A program made the translations under genes and the position numbers. Shown in pieces: positions 16,727 to 24,654 of a stretch of DNA of 64,000 nucleotides; position 1 is the stretch's first letter, and each line of letters starts with the position of its first letter. Source of the stretch: Lacinutrix sp. Bg11-31. Its GTDB lineage: Bacteria; Bacteroidota; Bacteroidia; Flavobacteriales; Flavobacteriaceae. The stretch covers positions 1,240,001 to 1,304,000 of the forward strand of contig NZ_CP025118.1 in the NCBI RefSeq assembly GCF_002831665.1, written 5' to 3'. The notes beneath the pieces were generated by a model that saw only the letters and a list, made by a program, of their open reading frames with translations, was not told the DNA's origin and searched no databases.

Positions 16727-17461
16727 ATGAATACATCAAAAAACACGCTATTAATAGCTATCGCATTATTAAGTTTCTCTTTTGCTCATGCACAATTTTG
16801 GGGAAGCAAGAAAATAAAAGGTAATGGAAACGTAACTACTATTACACGATCAACATCAGACTACGACGCAATTAAATGTGCTGGATGGATGGACTTTGTA
16901 CTAGTAAAAGGAAAAGAAGGTGAAATTAAAATTAAAGGAGAAAGCAACTTATTAGAATACATTATTGTTGAAGTTGAAGGCAATACCCTTAAAATTAAAA
17001 CTGAAAACAATATTAGCTTAAAAACTAGTTTTAATAAAACTATCACAATTACTATTCCTTTTAAGGATATAGACTACGTAAGCTTATCTGGTTCTGGAGA
17101 TGTTATAAGTAAAGATAAAATTGTTGCTAATAACTTTACAGCAAGAGTTGCTGGTTCTGGAGATATTGTTTTAGACATAGAAGCTAATGATATTGAAGGC
17201 TCTGTAAAAGGTTCTGGAGATTTAACTCTAAAAGGTAAGACTAAAGATTTAAAGGCTAGCGTAACAGGTTCTGGAGATTTCCATGGCTATGGTTTAGATG
17301 CAATAGATGTAGATGCAAAAGTAATTGGTTCTGGAGATGTAGAAATTGTTTGTAATGGAGATTTAAACGCAAGAGTTACAGGTTCTGGAGATATTGAATA
17401 TAAAGGTAATCCAAAACATGAAGATACTAAGGTTACTGGTTCTGGTAGTATTAGCAATTAG
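16727..17461 (+). CDS. Head GIN domain (DUF2807) protein, putative surface adhesin
   Basis: A signal peptide (1-22, LLSFSFAHAQ) precedes a head-GIN N-terminus (FWGSKKIKGNGNVTTITR, residues 23-40) and then a beta-solenoid of about 20-residue turns, most starting with a G-S-G-D motif (SGSGDVIS, AGSGDIVL, KGSGDLTL, TGSGDFHG, IGSGDVEI, TGSGDIEY, TGSGSISN). Six of these are coded by the same 12 bases, GGTTCTGGAGAT. The family is called a putative auto-transporter adhesin, but the role is not proven. The last codons and the stop lie inside a 7-bp tandem repeat that begins at 17451. It follows the DYG-repeat gene by 37 bp. Confidence 0.87.
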   Translation: MNTSKNTLLIAIALLSFSFAHAQFWGSKKIKGNGNVTTITRSTSDYDAIKCAGWMDFVLVKGKEGEIKIKGESNLLEYIIVEVEGNTLKIKTENNISLKTSFNKTITITIPFKDIDYVSLSGSGDVISKDKIVANNFTARVAGSGDIVLDIEANDIEGSVKGSGDLTLKGKTKDLKASVTGSGDFHGYGLDAIDVDAKVIGSGDVEIVCNGDLNARVTGSGDIEYKGNPKHEDTKVTGSGSISN

Positions 17462-17534
17462 CAATTAGCAATTAGCAATTAGCAATTAGCAATTAGCAAT
17501 TAGCAATTAGCAATTAGCAATTAGCAATTAGCAA
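17451..17534. repeat. Perfect 12-copy tandem repeat of TTAGCAA over the stop codon
   Basis: Twelve exact copies of a 7-bp unit span 84 bp. The GIN gene's stop (TAG, 17459-17461) is in the second copy. Because 7 is not a multiple of 3, each successive copy is in a new frame, and every frame meets TAG within three units. It ends just before a terminator. This is a simple-sequence locus likely to vary in copy number. Confidence 0.97.
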
Positions 17535-17540
17535 AAATTA

Positions 17541-17578
17541 AAAAAGTCACTTTTCTATAGTTAGAAAAGTGGCTTTTT
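17541..17578. terminator. Bidirectional terminator between the GIN gene and the next lipoprotein gene
   Basis: AAAAAGTCACTTTTCTA (17541-17557) pairs with 17562-17578 apart from one G-T pair, and has A and T runs on the two sides. It serves the GIN operon and the minus-strand gene at 17596. It is nearly identical to the terminator at 18753-18792. Confidence 0.85.
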
Positions 17579-17595
17579 TGTTGTTAAATTATAAA

Positions 17596-18552
17596 CTATT
17601 GTTTCTCGTATACAAAAGTTAAATCTTGAGTTACTACTACCGTGAAATCATCACTATCGAAAGCAATAAACCCACTAGGTATATCGGTAGATAAATCATT
17701 GCCATTTATGGCCCAATCTGAAACGTCAGACGTTGCAGTATCTGTAATAGATACTATGTTTCCATTTTGCGTCCATGTAAAGTTAGAATTTTCTATTTCA
17801 TCTTCACATTCTATAGTGTAAATATAAGAGTTTGTTGTTCCAGCTTCTATTTCAAATGTAAAGGTTGCATAAGAAGTACTCATTGCTGTACCAGTATTGT
17901 CTGAGTTAAAAACTAATGTTTCGTTTGTATAACAATCCATTTCGTCTAAAAAGTTAATATTTTCATCACCATCATTATTAAGGTCTATAGCATCACCATT
18001 CCAAGCTGTTAATAACCATGTTCCAACGATATCTGCATTTGGTACTGTTTCCGAACAATCTCCTAAACCGTCTATAGTAACTTGAATAGATCCATCTGCA
18101 TCACCACAAATTACTATTTGTTCTTGTAATGCTAGTACATATGCATTACAAAACTGTGCATACATATCGCTTGTGGCATTATTTAAATTAGCTTCGGCAA
18201 TAGCAGAGTTTGCAATTGCAGTTTCACAAGTATCTGGATCTAGTGGCTCACTACAGTCTCCTAAAGTTGTTAATATCGCTTGAAAGCTTCCACTTGGATC
18301 TCCACAATTATCTATAATACCTTGTAACGATGAAGCGTAAGCATTACATAAAACTGTATATTCTGTACCTACATTACCATCCCAATCAGCAAATGCTGTA
18401 ACTGCTGTAATGTATGATTGTGTTGCTGCTAAACAGTCTAAATTTTCTGTTTGCCCTTGAGGTTGTAAACTTGATTCTAATGGTTCGTTATCACATGTAA
18501 ATAGTGACATTGATAAGAATAACATTAAAAATGGTAAGGCTAATTTTTTCAT
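17596..18552 (-). CDS. Lipoprotein with two cysteine repeats and a lipocalin-like domain
   Basis: This is an exported 318-residue lipoprotein. The lipobox is L-F-T-C with the lipid Cys at residue 20, followed by DNEPLES. Residues about 40-165 are two tandem units of about 60 residues, each with four cysteines in the order C...CNAY...CGD...GDC, suggesting disulfide-bonded helical repeats. Residues about 174-318 (IVGTWLLTAWNGDAIDLN) look like a lipocalin-type beta-barrel. I know no function for the cysteine unit. It lies between two near-identical terminators and is the partner of the lipoprotein at 18809. Confidence 0.75.
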   Translation of the reverse strand: MKKLALPFLMLFLSMSLFTCDNEPLESSLQPQGQTENLDCLAATQSYITAVTAFADWDGNVGTEYTVLCNAYASSLQGIIDNCGDPSGSFQAILTTLGDCSEPLDPDTCETAIANSAIAEANLNNATSDMYAQFCNAYVLALQEQIVICGDADGSIQVTIDGLGDCSETVPNADIVGTWLLTAWNGDAIDLNNDGDENINFLDEMDCYTNETLVFNSDNTGTAMSTSYATFTFEIEAGTTNSYIYTIECEDEIENSNFTWTQNGNIVSITDTATSDVSDWAINGNDLSTDIPSGFIAFDSDDFTVVVTQDLTFVYEKQ

Positions 18553-18752
18553 AATAAATATTTATACAACAAACATAAGGAATATTACGCTAATCTGCGA
18601 TAACATCTTTAAACGCTCTATAAAACGAATAAGATATGGACTGTGCTAATTATTGAATAGAAAAGAGCTTTCAACTATTAAAATCTATTTTTTAGACTAG
18701 AATATTTACATCAAATTCTGCTAGTGTTGAATATAAAATCTATTCTAAAACT

Positions 18753-18792
18753 AAAAAAGCCACTTTTCTAATTATAGAAAAGTGGCTTTTTT
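18753..18792. terminator. Bidirectional-type terminator downstream of the DUF6252 lipoprotein
   Basis: A perfect 18-bp stem, AAAAAAGCCACTTTTCTA with its inverse, and a 4-nt loop. It ends the minus-strand gene at 18809 and closely matches the terminator at 17541. The rest of the 250-bp gap down to 18552 shows no gene. Confidence 0.9.
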
Positions 18793-18808
18793 ATTATAAC
18801 TATATTTT

Positions 18809-19771
18809 TTATTGATAAGTTATATCAAAACTACCTTCAGTAATATTATAGCTATTTCCGGTACCAATAAATGGTGAAGCTACAAACTCAAAAGTTGCAA
18901 TAATTCTCTTATCTGTTGTATTATGAGACGAAATTGTAATTGTTCCATCTCCAATGGTGTTTTCATTCATTCCAACATTATATTGAGCCGTTGCATCATC
19001 TAATGAACCAAAACTAAAGTTATAAGTTCCAGTAGTAATATCTGCTGGTAAAGAAAAACCTATACTTTCTAAATTGTTTTTTGTAGCAGTAATACCTATA
19101 GTTGTAAATCCTGCAAGACTAGTTTGAATTCCAAATACAGTATCTTCTACAAACTCAGACCCATCAATCTTAGCAAAAAATTCATTTCCATTTGGAGTAG
19201 ATAAATCAGCCGCGTAAGACACGTTAGAAAATACACCATTTGTAAACTCTTTAGTTTCGGCTGGTGTAAGACTTAAATTGTTTCCTGTAAAAGAAAAAGT
19301 ACCTGATATTTTTTCATTTACAGCATCAATCTCTGTTATAATTACTTCTCCTTGAGATACTGTACCATCTGTAGTTGCAGCAATCCATGTACCAAATCCT
19401 GTGTTATTTGCTTCGGAATAAGCAACTGCATTTGCCTGTACACCATTAGTTACTCCTAATTGATAGGTACCAACTCCATTATTTTCTGTAATAGTAACTA
19501 TAACTGCTTCTCCATTACTACCTCTAAGTCCAGTAATATTTATTGCATCATCTAAAACTGTTGCAGCAACAACATCTGCTATATAGGTTTGTCCATCAAA
19601 ATCTACTTTAAACATACCTGTTTGATTGTTTGTTCCTCCATTTCCTGCTCCTGAACCTACAGAACCGTCTACACCCACAAAAGCACTATCTAAAGGTTCA
19701 TTTTGACAAGAATAAAAAGTAGAAAATAAAATTGAAAGTATAAAAACTGAGGCTAACTTAAATTTCTTCAT
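18809..19771 (-). CDS. DUF6252-type lipoprotein
   Basis: This is a 320-residue lipoprotein with lipobox F-Y-S-C (Cys 22) followed by QNEPLDSAFVG. Two similar beta-rich domains of about 130 residues follow. Each opens with a G-x-x-F-x-A-x-(V/I) strand (TGMFKVDFDGQTYIADVV and NEFFAKIDGSEFVEDTV), then repeats of the INITGLRGS or IGITATKNN type and a T-G-T-Y or GTYQL strand. This matches DUF6252. The function is unknown. The N-terminal region after the lipid Cys is alike to the neighbour at 17596. It lies 48 bp downstream of the MFS gene. Confidence 0.75.
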   Translation of the reverse strand: MKKFKLASVFILSILFSTFYSCQNEPLDSAFVGVDGSVGSGAGNGGTNNQTGMFKVDFDGQTYIADVVAATVLDDAINITGLRGSNGEAVIVTITENNGVGTYQLGVTNGVQANAVAYSEANNTGFGTWIAATTDGTVSQGEVIITEIDAVNEKISGTFSFTGNNLSLTPAETKEFTNGVFSNVSYAADLSTPNGNEFFAKIDGSEFVEDTVFGIQTSLAGFTTIGITATKNNLESIGFSLPADITTGTYNFSFGSLDDATAQYNVGMNENTIGDGTITISSHNTTDKRIIATFEFVASPFIGTGNSYNITEGSFDITYQ

Positions 19772-19818
19772 TTATAATATATTAAATTATTTATTGCGCA
19801 AATATAAGGAACGAAAAC

Positions 19819-21108
19819 TTATTCTGAAACCTCCTCTTTAGGCACTCTAAAAAGTAAAATAATGCCAATAAAAAAGAAGACGAATAAAAATAGAATTGCA
19901 TTTCGCATGGTACTTACTTGATCTACTATTGCAAAAATGGTCATCCCTATTACTATACCTATTTTCTCTGCAACGTCGTAGAAACTAAAATAAGAAGTAG
20001 TATCTTCTGTTTCTGGTAAAAACTTAGAATAAGTAGAACGTGCTAACGATTGTACTCCTCCCATTACAAAACCTACCATACCTGCTGCTATATAAAATTG
20101 AACTGGTGTTATCATAAAATAAGCATAGAAGCATAAAAACATCCAAAAAGCATTAATAACAATAAGTGTTTTAATGTTTCCAAATTTAGCAGATGCTCTT
20201 GAAGTTAAAAAAGCACCTAGTATAGCAACCACTTGAATAACTAAAATACTAGCAATTAAACCCATTGTTTTCTCATCGTTATTTGCCCATGCTATTTCTT
20301 TCTCTCCAAAATAAACAGCCATTAACATTATAGTTTGTACAGCCATACTAAAAACAAAAAACGCATTTAAATAACGTTTTAAACGCTTGTTTTGTTTTAA
20401 TTCTTTCCACACTTCTTTAAGCTCTTTAAATCCATTAAAAAGAACAGCTTTAGTTACTTTATGTCCTGTAGACACTCCTTTAGGTAATATATAAAATGTG
20501 TATTGGCTAAATATTATCCACCATAAACCAACGGTTATAAAAGAATAGCGCATCATTGTAAGCGCTGCTTCTCCTTCAACACTCATTACCATTACTAAAT
20601 TAATAACTAAAAGGATAACGCTTCCCATATAGCCAAGACTAAAACCTTTGGCACTTATTTTATCTTGTTGTTCTGGAAAGGCAATATCTGGCAAATAAGA
20701 ATTATAGAATACTAGACTTCCCCAATATCCTATTAAGCCCATAAAATAAAACAACATACTTAAATTAATGTATTCCTTACTAAACCAAAATAAGCCTATA
20801 CAACCTATGCTACCTATGTAGCAAAAGATTTTCATGAATATTTTTTTATTACCTACGTAATCTGCAATTCCGGATAGTAAAGGCGATAAAAAAGCCACCA
20901 CAAGAAATGTAAATGCTGTTACAGCAGATACTAAAACGGTTGGTTTTAGTTGAAAAAAGCCTATCAACTCCTCTTTATTAGGATAGATAAAGCCATAAAA
21001 CAATGGGAATATAGAAGACGCAATTGTTAAGGTATATACCGAGTTTGCCCAATCGAAAAAAGCCCAAGCATTTAATAATTTTTGATCTCCTTTTTGTAAT
21101 TTTTTCAT
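19819..21108 (-). CDS. MFS transporter of the UMF1 family (Atg22-like)
   Basis: This is a 429-residue inner-membrane protein with about 12 predicted helices. The N-terminal LLNAWAFFDWANSVYTLTIA followed by FPLFYG is the UMF1/Atg22 signature, and loop GIADYVGNKK is the MFS motif A position. The cytosolic loop GVSTGHKVTKAVLFNGFKEL lies between helices 6 and 7. Yeast Atg22 exports amino acids from the vacuole, but substrates of bacterial relatives are not known. The start codon lies directly at the end of the U tract of the M48 terminator, so no room is left for a promoter between them. Confidence 0.87.
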   Translation of the reverse strand: MKKLQKGDQKLLNAWAFFDWANSVYTLTIASSIFPLFYGFIYPNKEELIGFFQLKPTVLVSAVTAFTFLVVAFLSPLLSGIADYVGNKKIFMKIFCYIGSIGCIGLFWFSKEYINLSMLFYFMGLIGYWGSLVFYNSYLPDIAFPEQQDKISAKGFSLGYMGSVILLVINLVMVMSVEGEAALTMMRYSFITVGLWWIIFSQYTFYILPKGVSTGHKVTKAVLFNGFKELKEVWKELKQNKRLKRYLNAFFVFSMAVQTIMLMAVYFGEKEIAWANNDEKTMGLIASILVIQVVAILGAFLTSRASAKFGNIKTLIVINAFWMFLCFYAYFMITPVQFYIAAGMVGFVMGGVQSLARSTYSKFLPETEDTTSYFSFYDVAEKIGIVIGMTIFAIVDQVSTMRNAILFLFVFFFIGIILLFRVPKEEVSE

Positions 21109-21137
21109 AAAAAAAAGCCACTCGTTAATTGAGTGGC
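21109..21137 (-). terminator. Terminator of the M48 peptidase gene, abutting the MFS start
   Basis: On the minus strand the stem GCCACTC/GAGTGGC (21117-21137) is followed by eight U at 21109-21116. The ATG of the MFS gene begins at the next base, 21108. Confidence 0.85.
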
Positions 21138-21162
21138 TTCGAAAGTAAGAATTTATATTTTA

Positions 21163-21996
21163 TTAGTAAGGTGTTACTGGTCTAAAAGATTTAACGCCAA
21201 ACTTTTTAGCTTCTGCTTTTGCAGTTGGTGCTAGTGCTTCTAAATTTGCAATACGTGTTGTTGTTGCTGGGTGAGTACTTAAAAACTCTGGTGGTGCTTC
21301 TCCTCCACTTGCAGCTCCCATACGTCTCCATAAATTTGCTGCTTCGTCTGGGTTATAACCAGCAAGAGCTGTTAAAATTAAACCTATTCTATCTGCTTCA
21401 GTTTCGTGACTTCTACTAAAAGGTAACATTCCACCTACAGTAGACGCTGTACCATAATACTGGTTAAATAAATCTCGCTCTTTTCCCTGTAGAGCAACAT
21501 TTCCTGCTAATGCTAAACCTTGCTGTACCATTCCTGCACTCATACGTTGCTGTCCATGGTTTGCTAAAGCGTGAGCAACTTCGTGTCCCATAATGGCAGC
21601 AACAGCAGCTTCATTTTGTGCTACTGGTAAAATACCTGTATAGAATACAATTTTTCCACCTGGCATACACCAAGCATTAATAGTTTCATCTTTTACTAAA
21701 TTGTACTCCCATTTATAATCACTTAAATATCCTTGGTTTCCATTAGCATTTAACCAACGTTCTGCAGCAACAGCAATACGCTGTCCAACTCTAGAAATCA
21801 TTTCTGCTTCTTTTGTACCTGTAACAATATTGTTTTCATTTAAAAACTGATTATATTGTGCAAAAGCAGTTGGAAATAATGAGCTGTTTTCTGTCCCAGG
21901 TAATGCCATTGTTTTCTTTCCTGTAAAAGGATTTGTTGAACATGAGAAAAAAAGTAGCAGTGCTAAAGCTAAAGTTATACTAGATTTGAATTTCAT
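21163..21996 (-). CDS. M48 family metallopeptidase, lipoprotein
   Basis: This is a zinc peptidase anchored by lipid, of the BepA/Oma1-like group that works in outer-membrane protein quality control. The lipobox FFSC gives the lipid Cys at residue 19, followed by STNPFTGKKTMAL. The zinc motif HEVAHALANH is at residues 138-147, and the third ligand lies in the later SHETEADRIGL. The length of 277 residues is usual for the single-domain form, without the TPR repeats of BepA. It has its own terminator 26 bp downstream. Confidence 0.92.
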   Translation of the reverse strand: MKFKSSITLALALLLFFSCSTNPFTGKKTMALPGTENSSLFPTAFAQYNQFLNENNIVTGTKEAEMISRVGQRIAVAAERWLNANGNQGYLSDYKWEYNLVKDETINAWCMPGGKIVFYTGILPVAQNEAAVAAIMGHEVAHALANHGQQRMSAGMVQQGLALAGNVALQGKERDLFNQYYGTASTVGGMLPFSRSHETEADRIGLILTALAGYNPDEAANLWRRMGAASGGEAPPEFLSTHPATTTRIANLEALAPTAKAEAKKFGVKSFRPVTPY

Positions 21997-22096
21997 TTTT
22001 ATTTTGTTTTTATTAATCTCGTTAAAGTTAATAAAACTTAGTGAATAACTGATTTTTTATATACTACTTGATCTTAACTTATTCTATTAAATGTCA

Positions 22097-24499
22097 TTAT
22101 TTACCGATAATATGTATTTCTGTAAACTCTTTATCCACAGAAATAGATTGCGTTTCTAGATTAACACTTTCTAAATTAATTTCTACATTATCTATTTGTA
22201 CAGAGGTGATTTTGAAAGGTAAATTATGTAGTACAAGATTAAACTTACTATAATCTGCGTTAAAATCTCCACGTTTGTGTTGTTGTAGAATTAATTCTTC
22301 CTTTTTACCTGTTACTTTAAAAGTTCGTAAACTAAATCTTCCTTTCTTATAATCGTACCCATCATGTGCATCATCATATAGTTTTGAAGATTCTTTACCT
22401 TCTTTATAGTAAACATCTAAAGTAATTTCATCAAATTTCTTTTCACCAACATATTGTTGCACTGGATATTTAGGTATTACCGCTCCTTCTTTAATAAACA
22501 TTGGCATACTATCTAAATCCGCATCTACCCATACTTCTCTTCCTCCTTCAATTACTTCATCTGTCCAGAAATTATACCATTTACCTCTAGGAACGTACAT
22601 TCTTCTTCCTTTGGCATTTGGTTCTAATATTGGGCAAACTAAAATTTGTTCTCCATACACAAACTCATCACTTCTATAGTGAGTAGCTGTATCTTCTTGG
22701 TCGTATAAAACTAAAGATTTTAATATTGGTGTTCCGTCATTTATATATTTCCAAAAAGCAGAATATAAATATGGTAATAATTGGTATCTAATTTCAACAA
22801 ACTTTCTTACAATATCTGTAATTTCCTTTCCAAAAACCCAAGGTTCTTGATCTCCATGATCTCCAGAAGAATGTACTCTACAAAAGGCATGAAAAACACC
22901 TAATTGAATCCATCTTGCAAATAATTCTCCTTGCGGTTGTTCTGCAAAACCACCAATATCACTTCCTGCAAAAGAAAAACCAGACATTGCCATACGTTGT
23001 GCTTGGTTGTTCGCAATTGCTAAATGTTCCCAAGTTGCCACATTATCTCCCATCCAAGTAGATGTATAACGTTGCGCACCAGAATATGCAGATCTTGTAA
23101 TTACAAAAGGTCTTTTTGGGTATGCGTATTTTTTTAAACCATGGTACGTTGCACGTGCCATTTGCGTTCCATAAATATTGTGTGCTTTTCTATGCGAACA
23201 TGGGTTTCCATCATAATCATGACGTACATCGTTTGGGAAAGATTTATTAGGAACGTCCATTACTGCTGGTTCATTCATATCATTCCACACACCTTTTACA
23301 CCTATATCTTCAATTAATTCTTTAAATAAACCAGACCACCATTCTCTAACTTCTGGTTTAGTGTAATCTGGAAAATAACATTCTCCAGGCCAAACTTTAC
23401 CTTTCATGTAAGGTCCATCGGCTCGTTTACAGAAGTAATCTTTATCTAATCCTTCTTTAAAAACGTCATAATCTAAGTCAATTTTAATTCCTGGATCTAT
23501 AATAACAACGGTTTTAAAACCATCGTCTTCTAGCTCCTTCACCATTCTTTTGGGATCTGGAAAGTATTCTTTATTCCAAGTAAAACATCTAAAACCGTCC
23601 ATATAATCGATATCTAAATAGATAGCATCACAAGGAATTTGCAGATCTCTAAATGTATTTGTTACTTCTTTTACATTAGCTTCTGGGTAGTAAGACCATT
23701 TACATTGATGAAAACCTAAAGCCCATAATGGAGGTAATGCATGAGGCTTACCTGTTAAGTCTGTATAATTTTTAACAACATCTTCCATTTGCGGTCCGTA
23801 AATGAAATAGTAATTCATTTCACCTCCTTGAGCCCAAAAACTAGTTACATTTCTTCTTTCGTGCGCGAAATCGAAATGAGATTTAAAGGTATTATCAAAG
23901 AAAATACCATAAGATTTATTGTCTTGTATTGCTGTATAAAAAGGTATTGCTTTATAAATAGGATCTGTGTCTTTACCAAAAGCGTAAGAATCTGTTGCCC
24001 AATTTGCAAAACGTTTTCCTTTAAGATTAACATCTACAGGTTTATCACCTAATCCATAAAAACTTTCTGCTTTCTGACAAGCTTTACTCATTTTTACAAT
24101 ATCTCCTCCATACTCGTAGCTTTCTTCCCAATGAAAACCAATTTCATCTTCGTTTATTAACTTTAAGTCTAGGGCGTCATAAAGCTTAACTTGCAAGCTA
24201 CTTTTCTCTACTTTACAAATTAATTTTGAAGTGGTAATTATATAGTGAGTTTCATTCTCTGTAACTTCTAAAAAACTATATCCTCTACTAGCATGAACAG
24301 TAACTCCATACGAAAAATCGTTTTCAAATTTACCTGTTGTACTATATCTAAAACGAATAACACTGTCTCTTACTACGGTTAATTGTAATACAACACCATT
24401 TTTTGTAGTAAAATGTAGTGTATCTACATCTTTCTTATAATTTGTTATTTCTGAAGGAAACAGGTTTCCTTTTTGTTCTAATTCTGTATTTACAATCAT
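22097..24499 (-). CDS. Glycoside hydrolase family 31 alpha-glucosidase
   Basis: GH31 enzymes cleave terminal alpha-linked glucose from oligosaccharides. The N-terminal beta-sandwich (about 10-240) precedes the catalytic barrel: WALGFHQCKWSYYPEA, then nucleophile Asp in KGVWNDMNEPAVMDVP, and acid/base Asp in TSTWMGDNVATWEHL. A C-terminal beta region follows. I take the start at the ATG at 24499 (MIVNTELEQK), giving 800 residues. A further 12-residue extension upstream (MCFFTRYLKDYK) lacks any conserved sequence. No signal peptide is seen, so it probably acts in the cytosol on glycogen or maltodextrin breakdown products. It follows glgB in the same direction. Confidence 0.93.
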   Translation of the reverse strand: MIVNTELEQKGNLFPSEITNYKKDVDTLHFTTKNGVVLQLTVVRDSVIRFRYSTTGKFENDFSYGVTVHASRGYSFLEVTENETHYIITTSKLICKVEKSSLQVKLYDALDLKLINEDEIGFHWEESYEYGGDIVKMSKACQKAESFYGLGDKPVDVNLKGKRFANWATDSYAFGKDTDPIYKAIPFYTAIQDNKSYGIFFDNTFKSHFDFAHERRNVTSFWAQGGEMNYYFIYGPQMEDVVKNYTDLTGKPHALPPLWALGFHQCKWSYYPEANVKEVTNTFRDLQIPCDAIYLDIDYMDGFRCFTWNKEYFPDPKRMVKELEDDGFKTVVIIDPGIKIDLDYDVFKEGLDKDYFCKRADGPYMKGKVWPGECYFPDYTKPEVREWWSGLFKELIEDIGVKGVWNDMNEPAVMDVPNKSFPNDVRHDYDGNPCSHRKAHNIYGTQMARATYHGLKKYAYPKRPFVITRSAYSGAQRYTSTWMGDNVATWEHLAIANNQAQRMAMSGFSFAGSDIGGFAEQPQGELFARWIQLGVFHAFCRVHSSGDHGDQEPWVFGKEITDIVRKFVEIRYQLLPYLYSAFWKYINDGTPILKSLVLYDQEDTATHYRSDEFVYGEQILVCPILEPNAKGRRMYVPRGKWYNFWTDEVIEGGREVWVDADLDSMPMFIKEGAVIPKYPVQQYVGEKKFDEITLDVYYKEGKESSKLYDDAHDGYDYKKGRFSLRTFKVTGKKEELILQQHKRGDFNADYSKFNLVLHNLPFKITSVQIDNVEINLESVNLETQSISVDKEFTEIHIIGK

Positions 24500-24536
24500 C
24501 TTGTAATCTTTTAAGTAGCGTGTAAAAAAACACAAA

Positions 24537-24598
24537 AAAACGATGTAAAAAAAACTATCGTAATAGTTCTTTTTACTAATTATTAACTACATCGTTTT
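24537..24598 (-). repeat. Nested inverted repeat between glgB and the GH31 gene; possible terminator
   Basis: The outer arms AAAACGATGTA (24537-24547) and TACATCGTTTT (24588-24598) pair perfectly. Inside, AACTAT-CGTA-ATAGTT (24553-24568) forms a second hairpin, followed on the minus strand by eight U. A weak terminator for glgB, with readthrough into GH31, would fit. Confidence 0.55.
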
Positions 24599-24654
24599 AG
24601 TACGTGAATTTTATTAAATTTTTAAAAAGAAAGGCTTAAAATGAGATATCTATT

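Noticed and set aside
17451..17534. The 7-bp tandem array considered as a CRISPR array
   Set aside because: The units are contiguous with no spacers, and are too short.
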